14,605 bases of DNA from Sphingomonas sp. 32-62-10 (GTDB lineage: Bacteria; Pseudomonadota; Alphaproteobacteria; Sphingomonadales; Sphingomonadaceae). The stretch's first letter is position 1, and every line of letters starts with the position of its first letter. The stretch covers positions 1 to 14,605 of the forward strand of contig NCEE01000034.1 in the NCBI GenBank assembly GCA_002280555.1, in the 5' to 3' direction. The notes below the pieces were generated by a model. That model worked only from the letters and a program-made list of their open reading frames with translations. It searched no databases and had not been told where the DNA came from. Below are positions 6,717-14,021 of this stretch, in pieces. Made by a program: the position numbers and the translations under genes.

Positions 6717-8855
6717 TCAGAACCGCGCGCGCAGCGTGAAGCGGGCGCTGGTGGGGGCGCCGGTCGAGATGTTCACGTCATTATGCGCGACCGGGAAATA
6801 GGTGGCGTTGGTGACGTTCTCAATGTTCACTTGCGCGTCGATCCGGTCGGTCAACTTGGCGAACAGCGCCAGATCAAGCCGGGTATAGGCTGGCAATGTC
6901 ACTGCGTTGCTGATCGTCGCGAACTGATCGGCCTGGTGATAGACACCGACCCCAACGCCCAGCCGATCGAGCAGCTGATAACGATTCCACAATGAAAACT
7001 GGTGGCGCGGGACCTGCCCGACCCGACGCCCGGCCGGTGCGCTTTCGGTCGTGCTGGTGATCTCGGCGTCGGTATAGGCATAGCCGAGGCTGGTCTGCCA
7101 CCGCTTGGTCACGTTACCGGTCAAGCCAAGCTCTACGCCCTTGGATCGCTGCTCGCCGGTCAGCACGATCGTGCCCGGCGTTGGGCCCGTGGCGCGCGTG
7201 TTGCTGCGATCGAGCTGATAGATCGCCACGGTCGCCTGAAGCGCCGTCGTCACATCCCATTTCGCGCCCAGCTCATAATTGTCGAAGCGCTCGGGAACCA
7301 ACGCCGCGGCGCTTGCGGTCAACGACAGGAACTGATCGCCCGATTGCGGCAGGTAGGAGCGAGAATAGCTGCCATAGACCGACACATTGTTGACCGGCTT
7401 GAGCACCAGCCCGAACCGCGGCGACCAAAGATCATCGCTCCGCTGGAACGAACGCCCGGCAATGATATCATTCACCGCCAGATCTAGCCGATCATAGCGG
7501 ATGCCGGCAATCACGTCGACATGGGCACCAATGCTGATCTGATCCTGCAGATAGACGGACCCCTGGCTCAGTTCGCTGCGCGTCTGCCGGTTCGCATTGC
7601 CGGTCGACCCCGCAATGAAGCGAAACGGCGGGATGACGAAGGGATCGGTCAACGCCGCTGTTGCGCGGCGATTGGCTGCGGTCAGCGGAGCCGCCGGGTT
7701 GAAGAAACCGTTGCGGCGTTCGTTGCCGCTATCCTGCCGGGTATATTCACCGCCGAACAACACGACATGGTCGATCCCGCCGGTGGAGGCGCGCCATTCG
7801 GCATTGCCCTGAACGATGAAGTTCTCGCGCTGGGTAAGGTCGAAATAGGCCTCCACCCCCAGGCTGCGCGCACCGGTGAGTGCGTTCGCGGTGACGGCGG
7901 TTGCCGCAAAGGCGTTCGCGTAGGATTTGTTGTAATCGCCGTAGAGCAACTGGGCACTAAGCGTCAGCTTGTCGCTGACCGGCGCCTCTGCGCGGGCGCG
8001 CACGACATTGGCCTCGAACAGAGTTCGGTTCACACTGGGTGCGCCGAAAAATGTGTCACGAAAGCCGACCAGCGGCCGCCCATTCTGCGAGGGAATGCCG
8101 CGATCGGTGACCCGGTCGTCGCCGACATGCTCAAAACCAAGTTGCAGCTTGATGCCGCCGGCCAGCTCCGTCCCGATAACCGGATTCACTGCATAACGCG
8201 CGCCTTCAAAGAAGTCGCGATGGTTGTCGAGCTCTTCATACACCCCGTTCAAGCGCAACGCGGCACCGCCCAGATCGACGTTGAGATCACCCGTCGTCGC
8301 CCAGCTGCCAAAGGTGTCACCAGTCACTTCGGCAACCGCGCTGGTGCTGCCGATGATCGGGCTCTTGCTCACCCGGTTGAAAACGCCGCCACCGCCGCCG
8401 CGCCCGAAAATCATCGCGTTGGGGCCTTTGAGCACCTCGACCCGGTCGACATTATAGAAGCTGCGGAAATACTGGACGTCATCACGAAGCCCGTCGACGA
8501 AGAAGTCTGCCGTGGTGTTGTTGCCGCGCAGCGTGACCTGATCGCGGTTGCCCTCGCCTTGCCCAGCTGAGACGCCGGGGACGAACCGAACCAGATCTGC
8601 GACTGACCGGATCGCCTGATCGTCAATCTGTTCGCGCGTCAGCACGGTTACTGCCTGCGGCACATCACGAAGCAATGTCTTGGTTTTGGTGGCGCTGCTC
8701 GTTTGCTCGGTCCGGTAGCCGTCGACCTTGCCCGTCACGATAATTTCGGTACCGCTTTGGGCGGCAGCGGCCAGATCGGCATCATCATTTGGACGGGCAT
8801 CAGCCGACACTGCCATGAACATGGCAGCCGTGGAGAGCAGGATCGATGTACGCAT
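6717..8855 (-). CDS. TonB-dependent siderophore receptor
   Basis: This is an outer-membrane receptor that imports a ferric chelate using energy from TonB-ExbBD. With the ATG at 8855 the protein has 712 residues, the usual size. Residues 1-20 form a short signal peptide (hydrophobic core then A-D-A). A TonB-box-like T-E-I-I-V-T-G follows at ~36-42. The plug spans ~57-165 with D-V-P-Q-A-V-T-V-L, D-L-V-R-F-V-P-G-V, V-T-L-R-G-N and V-E-V-L-K-G-P-N-A-M-I-F-G-R-G-G-G-G-G-V-F-N-R-V, which are typical of the siderophore subfamily. The beta-barrel fills the rest and ends in a terminal phenylalanine (R-A-R-F), needed for outer-membrane assembly. An in-frame GTG at 8861 would add two residues; a GGGG at 8866-8869 lies 4 bp from the GTG and 10 bp from the ATG, so it does not decide between them. 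The substrate is not predictable; catecholate or hydroxamate chelates are possible. A promoter and Fur-like operator lie just upstream. Confidence 0.93.
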   Translation of the reverse strand: MRTSILLSTAAMFMAVSADARPNDDADLAAAAQSGTEIIVTGKVDGYRTEQTSSATKTKTLLRDVPQAVTVLTREQIDDQAIRSVADLVRFVPGVSAGQGEGNRDQVTLRGNNTTADFFVDGLRDDVQYFRSFYNVDRVEVLKGPNAMIFGRGGGGGVFNRVSKSPIIGSTSAVAEVTGDTFGSWATTGDLNVDLGGAALRLNGVYEELDNHRDFFEGARYAVNPVIGTELAGGIKLQLGFEHVGDDRVTDRGIPSQNGRPLVGFRDTFFGAPSVNRTLFEANVVRARAEAPVSDKLTLSAQLLYGDYNKSYANAFAATAVTANALTGARSLGVEAYFDLTQRENFIVQGNAEWRASTGGIDHVVLFGGEYTRQDSGNERRNGFFNPAAPLTAANRRATAALTDPFVIPPFRFIAGSTGNANRQTRSELSQGSVYLQDQISIGAHVDVIAGIRYDRLDLAVNDIIAGRSFQRSDDLWSPRFGLVLKPVNNVSVYGSYSRSYLPQSGDQFLSLTASAAALVPERFDNYELGAKWDVTTALQATVAIYQLDRSNTRATGPTPGTIVLTGEQRSKGVELGLTGNVTKRWQTSLGYAYTDAEITSTTESAPAGRRVGQVPRHQFSLWNRYQLLDRLGVGVGVYHQADQFATISNAVTLPAYTRLDLALFAKLTDRIDAQVNIENVTNATYFPVAHNDVNISTGAPTSARFTLRARF

Positions 8856-8873
8856 GAACACGAAACCCCAGTT

Positions 8874-8886
8874 GCGAATGATTCGC
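8874..8886. promoter_or_regulatory. Fur-box-like operator of the siderophore receptor
   Basis: GCGAAT-G-ATTCGC is a perfect 6-1-6 inverted repeat. With flanking bases it follows the 7-1-7 layout of Fur sites (TGATAATnATTATCA), with GCGAAT in place of GATAAT. It sits directly downstream of the predicted -10 (8897-8902) and next to the expected transcription start near 8890, where a bound repressor would block RNA polymerase. Iron repression by Fur is the natural reading for a siderophore receptor. The exact regulator is inferred. Confidence 0.55.
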
Positions 8887-8896
8887 GATAGAGGGG

Positions 8897-8925
8897 CTTC
8901 TATTGAGAGGCATTCGCAACGTCAA
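8897..8925 (-). promoter_or_regulatory. Promoter of the TonB-dependent receptor
   Basis: On the minus strand, TTGACG (8925-8920) and TAGAAG (8902-8897) are separated by exactly 17 bp, which fits a housekeeping-sigma promoter. Start of transcription would be near 8890, giving a leader of about 35 nt. The -35 box overlaps the stop codon of the upstream RHH gene (8922-8924). Confidence 0.5.
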
Positions 8926-9203
8926 CCTTGTTGCGACTGACTTTCACTTACAGATAGGATTTGGGCGAATAGCCAGGTTCTGATCGCACTCGCGAGATTG
9001 GCGGGATCGTCCGCGCTGATCCGCAGGGCATCGATTTGGGCTATCAAGGCATTGAGAGGAAGGCCATACCCCATCGCCGCCGTTTCAAGCGCCGTCCAGA
9101 ACATGGGTTCAAGACTGATCGATGTCGGATGCCCGGCGATCGTCACCGATCGCTTGGTGGGCCCGCGAAAGCCGCCGGGCGGCGACGCAACATGCCGGGT
9201 CAC
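8922..9203 (-). CDS. Small ribbon-helix-helix (RHH_4-type) protein
   Basis: From a GTG at 9203 the product has 93 residues. Its core K-R-S-V-T-I-A-G-H-P-T-S-I-S-L-E-P-M-F-W followed by A-L-I-A-Q-I-D-A-L-R and N-L-A-S-A-I-R matches the RHH_4 family, a short beta strand plus two helices that dimerise to bind DNA. Its target is unknown. The GTG lies 7 nt after the cobT stop, pointing to translational coupling. An upstream in-frame TTG at 9245 would overlap cobT and adds residues outside the domain, so I prefer the GTG; there is no strong Shine-Dalgarno for either. It is last in the cobT transcript. It might regulate nearby genes, but the sequence does not show this. Confidence 0.8.
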   Translation of the reverse strand: MTRHVASPPGGFRGPTKRSVTIAGHPTSISLEPMFWTALETAAMGYGLPLNALIAQIDALRISADDPANLASAIRTWLFAQILSVSESQSQQG

Positions 9204-9210
9204 ACCTGGA

Positions 9211-11043
9211 TCATTTCGTATCAAACAACGCCGCGAGCTGCTCAATCATCGTACCGCCAAGCTGGTCGGCGTCCATGATGGTCACGGCGCGCGCATAATA
9301 GCGCGTTACGTCATGTCCGATGCCGATCGCGCACAGCTCCACTGGCGAACGCGCTTCGATCCAGCCGATGACCTGGCGAAGGTGTCGTTCGAGATAGCTC
9401 CCACTGTTTACGCTCAGCGTCGAATCGTCGACCGGGGCACCATCTGAAATCACCATCAGGATCTTGCGATCCTCGGGTCGCGCGATCAGCCGGGCGTGCG
9501 CCCATAACAGCGCCTCGCCATCGATATTTTCCTTCAGCAGCCCTTCGCGCATCATCAGGCCAAGGTTTGTCTTGGCGCGTCGCCACGGCTCGTCTGCCTG
9601 TTTGTAGACGATGTGGCGAATATCGTTCAAGCGGCCGGGCTGCGGCGGTCGCCCTGCGGCCAGCCAGTTTTCACGGCTCTGGCCGCCCTTCCAGGCGCGG
9701 GTGGTAAAGCCAAGAATCTCGGTCTTCACCCCGCACCGCTCGAGCGTCCGCGCCAATATGTCGGCGCTGATCGCCGCGATCGAAATGGGGCGGCCGCGCA
9801 TCGACCCCGAATTGTCGATCAGCAAGGTGACGACAGTATCCTTGAAATCGGTCTCACGCTCAATCTTGTAGCTGAGCGACTGCATCGGGTTGATGATGAC
9901 GCGCGCCAGCCGCGCCGCATCGAGCATCCCTTCGTCCTGGTCGAAATCCCAGCTGCGGTTCTGCTGCGCCATCAGCCGGCGCTGCAGGCGGTTGGCGAGC
10001 TTGCTAACCGCGCTTTGCAGGTGGACGAGCTGTTGATCGAGGTAAGAGCGCAGCCGCGCGAGCTCCTCGGCATCGCACAACTCGGTCGCCGCGATCACTT
10101 CGTCGAACTGGCCAGTCCATGCCTTATACTCGAACTGCGGCGCGAAATCGGCCATCGGCCGGTTGGGCCGCACGGGCATCATCCCGTCATCGCCCTCGTC
10201 ACCCGGCTCGCCATCGGCATCGTCGGGCGAGTCCTCGCGCTGCTCGCTGCCTTCGCCCTCTTCCTGGTCGGCATCGCGGCTATCGCCCCGCTGTTCGATC
10301 TGGCCTTCGCCCTGATTGCCAGCGTCTTCGCCCTCGTCGGCTTCGTCCTGCTGCTGGTCGTCCTGACCTTCGTCGTCGCTGCCGCCGTCATCGGCTTCGT
10401 CGGGCAGCAGATCACCCTCGACCAGATCAAGGTCCTGAAGCAGCTTCATAGACAGTTGCGCAAACGCCGCCTGATCATCGATGACAAAGCCGAGCCCGTC
10501 GAGATCGCCGCCCGCCTTCTCCTCGATCCAGTCGCGGACCATCGCCAGCCCGTCTTCGCAGCCCTGCGGCGCGGCGAGTCCGGTCAGCCGCTCACGTACC
10601 ATCAGCGCAACGGCGGTGGACAGCGGCACTTCGTCACGAGTGCGCGCGCGGACTATGGGGTCGGCACGCAAGCGAACACCAAGCGCGGTTTCGAGATTGT
10701 CGCTGATGCCCTGATAACCGCGCGAGCCAAGCGCCTCCACCCGTGCGCTCTCCACCGCATCGAACACCGCGCGCGCCACCGCTTCAACGGGCGCGCCTTT
10801 CAGGTGCAGCGCTGCATTATGATGCTTCAGCCGCAGCGCAAAGCCGTCGGCAAAGCCACGCGCTTCGGCAACCTGTGCCGCGGGCAGATTACGCGCGGGC
10901 ATCGGCACCTTGATGTGCTTGCCCGACTGGGTTGGCGCGTCGGCCGTATAGGCAAGCTCAACCTCCGCCTCATCAGCCAGCACGCGGGCTGCGCCGCCAA
11001 GGACGGTCTTGAATCGATCGAGTGGAGAATCCTGCGCCATCAT
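9211..11043 (-). CDS. cobT: Cobaltochelatase subunit CobT (VWA/MIDAS protein)
   Basis: CobT pairs with the AAA+ subunit CobS as the ATP-driven part of the aerobic CobNST cobaltochelatase, which inserts Co2+ into hydrogenobyrinic acid a,c-diamide in cobalamin synthesis. The 610-residue protein has an N-terminal CobT domain (~1-208), a highly acidic Asp/Glu/Gly/Gln linker (~209-288), a conserved segment around N-R-S-W-D-F-D-Q-D-E-G-M-L-D (~362-375) and a C-terminal VWA domain. The metal-ion site is D-N-S-G-S-M, with D410, S412 and S414, and the family motif V-I-S-D-G-A-P-V-D-D-S-T-L follows. The reading frame is intact. Two adjacent ATGs (11043 and 11040) follow AGGAAAGG; either could be used. 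CobS is encoded on the same strand further upstream, with an opposite-strand gene between them. CobN is not in the window, so cobalamin synthesis here is not proven; a chelatase-independent role for CobS/CobT is possible. Confidence 0.95.
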   Translation of the reverse strand: MMAQDSPLDRFKTVLGGAARVLADEAEVELAYTADAPTQSGKHIKVPMPARNLPAAQVAEARGFADGFALRLKHHNAALHLKGAPVEAVARAVFDAVESARVEALGSRGYQGISDNLETALGVRLRADPIVRARTRDEVPLSTAVALMVRERLTGLAAPQGCEDGLAMVRDWIEEKAGGDLDGLGFVIDDQAAFAQLSMKLLQDLDLVEGDLLPDEADDGGSDDEGQDDQQQDEADEGEDAGNQGEGQIEQRGDSRDADQEEGEGSEQREDSPDDADGEPGDEGDDGMMPVRPNRPMADFAPQFEYKAWTGQFDEVIAATELCDAEELARLRSYLDQQLVHLQSAVSKLANRLQRRLMAQQNRSWDFDQDEGMLDAARLARVIINPMQSLSYKIERETDFKDTVVTLLIDNSGSMRGRPISIAAISADILARTLERCGVKTEILGFTTRAWKGGQSRENWLAAGRPPQPGRLNDIRHIVYKQADEPWRRAKTNLGLMMREGLLKENIDGEALLWAHARLIARPEDRKILMVISDGAPVDDSTLSVNSGSYLERHLRQVIGWIEARSPVELCAIGIGHDVTRYYARAVTIMDADQLGGTMIEQLAALFDTK

Positions 11044-11048
11044 CCTTT

Positions 11049-11069
11049 CCTACCGGCAGCACCTACCGG
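11049..11069. repeat. 8-bp direct repeat in the cobT leader
   Basis: CCTACCGG occurs at 11049-11056 and again at 11062-11069, a 13-bp period. On the minus strand this reads CCGGTAGG twice just before cobT, and the copy nearer the gene supplies part of its ribosome-binding region. It may be a regulator site for either divergent gene, or chance. Confidence 0.3.
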
Positions 11070-11122
11070 ATCAAGCCCCCTTGGTGACAGCGAGCAGGCA
11101 AGACGATATGCTTTTTTAATTC

Positions 11123-11127
11123 GAGGA
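11123..11127 (+). promoter_or_regulatory. Ribosome-binding site of the 427-residue orphan gene
   Basis: GAGGA lies 7 bp before the ATG at 11135. The codon directly before that ATG is an in-frame TAG (11132-11134), so this site and ATG fix the start. I see no convincing -35/-10 pair in the 91-bp divergent gap, though an AT-rich patch lies at 11106-11121. Confidence 0.6.
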
Positions 11128-11134
11128 TTCGTAG

Positions 11135-12418
11135 ATGATGGGCAATTATACGCTGCTGGCGGACGACAATTGTGCGTATTCGCGCGATGAATCGCTGCGT
11201 GAAAATTTTCGAGCACATGTGGTTTTCAACATCATCACCAACGGGTCGGTCACCTTTTCCGACAATCAGGTGATGTCGTCTCCGAATCTGCGGTTTCTGA
11301 CGCGGTGCGACGGCGTTATCCGCGAACTCGTCAAACAGCGCCATATCACGCTGGCGGTCCGCGAGACCCCGACAGACGGCATCATGCCGCTTGCCGATGT
11401 GTTCGAGGCCTTTCGGCTGGAGGGAAAGTTGCCGAGTGGCTGGACCGACATCAGCGACAGTCCGGAAATCGCTTTCATGGAATCGAGCTGCGCCAAGATC
11501 GGCTGGGCCTTTGACGAAGTTCGTGCCAATTTCACCAACAATTGCAAGGTGATATTACTCGAACAGGCGCGGCGCCGTCACCTGTCGATAGATCATGTTA
11601 CAACTTTGGAGGAGCTGATTGTCGCCGAGGAGAAACGCGACAAGGGCCTTGGCCGGGCATTTCTACAGCAGCGGCTTCCCGGAATGCTGGCGGACTATGG
11701 TATCATGCCGAAGCCAGCGGCGGAGACGATGCTCAGAAGCTGCACCGACGCGGTCTATCTCTCGAACTTGCCCAAGACGATTGGGCTGGACCCGATCTAC
11801 GCCGAGGAACATCGTAGCTCGTTTGAGCTATTGCGCGGCGGCCAGTACGACCTCACGCCCATCGGCGAGGAGATCGATCTCAGACCCCGGCTTCGAGCCG
11901 AACATTTTACCCACGGGCTCAATCAACTCGACATCGACGATGTCCACAAGATCCAGCAAAGCGACGCATTCAGGACCTTCGTCGCGCTGACGCAAACACC
12001 CGACCCGATCGCCGCCTTCGATAATCTGTTCGTCACTTATGTCGAACTGAACCGGGTGATCGAGGACCATATCATCGAACGTTTCCGCGGGCTGATGCGG
12101 CATAGCCCCGCGCCAGATCCGCGCCGTCTACGCCGACAGTACGGCACATGGTTTGAAAACGGTGCGGCCGTGATGATGGACGTGCTGTCGATTGCCGCCA
12201 GTTCGCTATGGATACCTGGATTGGCGAGCAACTATGTCGTCGATGCAGTGCGCAATCGCATCGACCCTCCGCGTCCGCACGCCGATGGCGCGCGGCACGA
12301 ACTGGAGCGTCTTCGCCTGCGGCAATATCTCGAAAAGACCGGTCAGGATCAGCAGTTGCGGTTCGGCGAGGAATTCCATGAGAGCGATTCGTTCAAACGG
12401 GAAATCATGGTTGAATAA
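11135..12418 (+). CDS. Protein of unknown function (427 residues) inserted in the cob cluster
   Basis: I do not recognise this protein. The start is firm: an in-frame TAG ends at 11134 and GAGGA lies 7 bp upstream. No signal peptide is visible. It begins with a mixed strand/helix region (F-R-A-H-V-V-F-N-I-I-T-N-G-S-V-T-F-S-D-N near 25-44), has long charged helices (~120-185 and ~300-340) and one hydrophobic stretch at ~343-368 that could be a membrane-associated or buried helix. The C-terminus is charged and rich in Arg, Gln and Glu. No nucleotide-binding, nuclease or VWA motif stands out. It is on the opposite strand from all its neighbours, divergent from cobT, and its last 14 bp overlap the NUDIX gene tail to tail. 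Its codon use looks less uniformly GC-rich than the flanking cob genes by eye, which fits later arrival. The gene is intact and well started, so it is probably expressed. Confidence 0.8.
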   Translation: MMGNYTLLADDNCAYSRDESLRENFRAHVVFNIITNGSVTFSDNQVMSSPNLRFLTRCDGVIRELVKQRHITLAVRETPTDGIMPLADVFEAFRLEGKLPSGWTDISDSPEIAFMESSCAKIGWAFDEVRANFTNNCKVILLEQARRRHLSIDHVTTLEELIVAEEKRDKGLGRAFLQQRLPGMLADYGIMPKPAAETMLRSCTDAVYLSNLPKTIGLDPIYAEEHRSSFELLRGGQYDLTPIGEEIDLRPRLRAEHFTHGLNQLDIDDVHKIQQSDAFRTFVALTQTPDPIAAFDNLFVTYVELNRVIEDHIIERFRGLMRHSPAPDPRRLRRQYGTWFENGAAVMMDVLSIAASSLWIPGLASNYVVDAVRNRIDPPRPHADGARHELERLRLRQYLEKTGQDQQLRFGEEFHESDSFKREIMVE

Positions 12419-12938
12419 AATCTCGCACTGCCAGCAACGCAGCAATGGTGTTCGCGTCGTGAATCCCAACCTCGGCGAGCGCAGCCAACGAAATCCCGGC
12501 AATCGGCATGCGTTCGAACGACACAATCGCCTCGGTCCGCTCCTGCCCAGCGAGCGTAGGCATTGCATCATCAGGCAAGCGCGCAACAAAGATATGCGTT
12601 TTGTATCCGCCGCCTATGGTCAGCAACGGTTCGAGTGTCATCGCCTCCAGTCCGGTTTCCTCGCGAAGCTCGCGGCGCGCGTCCTCGGCAGGGGTTGCAC
12701 CGGGCAACCCGAATCCCTGCGGGATCTCGATCGACTGTCCACCGTCCTGATACCGATAGTTGACGACCAGCAGCACTTCGCCTGCGATGATCGCCACCAC
12801 GCCAGCGCCGTGCGGCGCTTTCCACCGCGACTTCAAATACGTGCCCTCGCGCCCGTCGGGAAAACGAACCAGATCATCGTAGATCGTTATGTACGCATTT
12901 TCGTACACGATCCGCTCTTTGATGGTCTCGATCTCCAC
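12405..12938 (-). CDS. NUDIX hydrolase
   Basis: This 177-residue protein is in the size range of ADP-ribose pyrophosphatase-like NUDIX enzymes, which cleave nucleoside diphosphates linked to another moiety using a divalent metal. The NUDIX box starts at G75 and carries R89-E90 and E93-E94 in R-E-L-R-E-E-T-G-L, the metal-binding core. The usual first glutamate of G-x5-E is alanine (A81 in G-A-T-P-A-E-D). The N-terminal beta region with G-A-G-V-V-A-I and the E-I-P-Q-G lead-in fit the fold. The start is a GTG at 12938, 8 bp after the cobS stop, so the two genes are probably one operon. Its 3' end overlaps the opposite-strand orphan gene. The substrate is unknown; a link to cobalamin or nucleotide turnover is only suggested by position. 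Confidence 0.88.
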   Translation of the reverse strand: MEIETIKERIVYENAYITIYDDLVRFPDGREGTYLKSRWKAPHGAGVVAIIAGEVLLVVNYRYQDGGQSIEIPQGFGLPGATPAEDARRELREETGLEAMTLEPLLTIGGGYKTHIFVARLPDDAMPTLAGQERTEAIVSFERMPIAGISLAALAEVGIHDANTIAALLAVRDFIQP

Positions 12939-12946
12939 CGGTCGGA

Positions 12947-13951
12947 CTACGCCTTCCCCACCACGCTCTCGGGCAAATCCTTACCGAAGACGCGCTGATA
13001 ATATTCCGCGACCAGCGCCCGTTCAGCTTCATCGCACTTGTTGAGGAAGCTCAAGCGGAACGCAAAGCCGACATCGCCAAAGATCAGCGCGTTCTGCGCC
13101 CAGGTGATCACGGTGCGCGGGCTCATGACGGTCGAGATATCACCGTTGATGAAGCCCTTGCGCGTCAGATCGGCCACGCGGACCATGTTGTCGACCACCT
13201 GCTTGCCGTGCGGCTTGTCATATTCGCCCGATTTGGCGAGCACGATCTGCGCCTCGACCGCGGCGGGCAGATAGTTGAGCGTGACGACGATGTTCCAGCG
13301 GTCCATCTGCCCCTGGTTGATCTGCTGGGTGCCATGATACAGCCCGCTGGTATCGCCCAGCCCGACCGTGTTGGCCGTCGCGAACAGGCGGAAATAAGGG
13401 TTGGGGCGGATCACGCGGTTCTGATCGAGCAAGGTCAGCTTGCCCTCGGTTTCGAGCACGCGCTGGATGACGAACATGACGTCTGGGCGCCCGGCATCAT
13501 ATTCGTCGAACACAAGCGCGGTCGGCGTCTGCAGCGCCCAGGGCAACAGGCCTTCGCGAAATTCGGTGATCTGCTGGCCGTCCTTCAGGACGATCGCATC
13601 GCGCCCGACGAGATCAATGCGGCTGATATGCGCGTCGAGGTTGATCCGGATGCACGGCCATTTCAGCCGCGCGGCGACCTGTTCGATATGGGTCGATTTG
13701 CCGGTACCGTGATAGCCCTGCACCATCACCCGGCGGTTATGCGCAAAGCCCGCGCAGATCGCGAGCGTGGTATCGGCATCGAAGACATAGGCCGGGTCGA
13801 GATCGGGCACGCGCTCATCGGCTTCGCTGAATGCCGGCACTTCCATGTCCGAATCGATGCCGAACATCTCGCGGACCTTCACCACCTTATCAGGAGCGTC
13901 CATGATCGTCGTGGCGCGGCTATCGGGCTGGGTATTGGGAATATCGGTCAT
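12947..13951 (-). CDS. cobS: Cobaltochelatase subunit CobS (AAA+ ATPase)
   Basis: CobS is the MoxR-type AAA+ ATPase that forms a ring with CobT and powers metal insertion by CobN. The 334-residue length is standard. The N-terminal part has V-R-E-M-F-G-I-D-S-D-M-E-V-P-A-F-S, a CobS signature (~27-42). Walker A is G-Y-H-G-T-G-K-S-T (79-87), Walker B is A-L-V-F-D-E-Y-D (145-152), and sensor 1 is in A-T-A-N-T (191-195), followed by G-L-G-D-T-S-G-L-Y-H-G-T. All key residues are present. The gene starts at an ATG at 13951 with only a weak GAGAG ahead of it and leads the cobS-NUDIX unit. CobT lies about 1.9 kb further on the same strand. No cobN or other corrin gene is in view. Confidence 0.96.
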   Translation of the reverse strand: MTDIPNTQPDSRATTIMDAPDKVVKVREMFGIDSDMEVPAFSEADERVPDLDPAYVFDADTTLAICAGFAHNRRVMVQGYHGTGKSTHIEQVAARLKWPCIRINLDAHISRIDLVGRDAIVLKDGQQITEFREGLLPWALQTPTALVFDEYDAGRPDVMFVIQRVLETEGKLTLLDQNRVIRPNPYFRLFATANTVGLGDTSGLYHGTQQINQGQMDRWNIVVTLNYLPAAVEAQIVLAKSGEYDKPHGKQVVDNMVRVADLTRKGFINGDISTVMSPRTVITWAQNALIFGDVGFAFRLSFLNKCDEAERALVAEYYQRVFGKDLPESVVGKA

Positions 13952-14021
13952 GGGGCTCTCGGTACCAATCGGTCAGGGCAGATCAAAGCCCGGTCTCTCC
14001 CGGCGAGCCGATAATGAGACG

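Larger units (their letters stand above)
8871..8936. repeat. Array of inverted GTTGCGAATG half-sites
   Basis: GTTGCGAATG at 8871-8880 recurs exactly, inverted, as CATTCGCAAC at 8911-8920. A further GTTGCGA at 8930-8936 pairs with TCGCAAC at 8914-8920 around a 9-bp spacer, and ATTCGC at 8881-8886 completes the Fur-like palindrome. Together four half-sites flank and overlap the receptor promoter on both sides of the -10, suggesting more than one bound regulator dimer. Confidence 0.45.

Noticed and set aside
7521..8570. 349-codon plus-strand frame opposite the TonB-dependent receptor
   Set aside because: Antisense of a receptor with plug and barrel motifs; no recognisable domain or ribosome-binding site.
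9204..9245. Longer N-terminus for the RHH protein starting at TTG 9245
   Set aside because: Rare start codon, lies inside the cobT 3' end, and adds residues outside the domain; GTG at 9203 just after the cobT stop is more plausible.
9613..11190. Long open frame (525 codons) on the plus strand opposite cobT, with a strongly hydrophobic middle that looks like several membrane helices
   Set aside because: It is the antisense of cobT. The hydrophobic stretch is the mirror of GAC/GAG-rich codons of the acidic linker (antisense GTC/CTC), and cobT has complete family motifs in its own frame.
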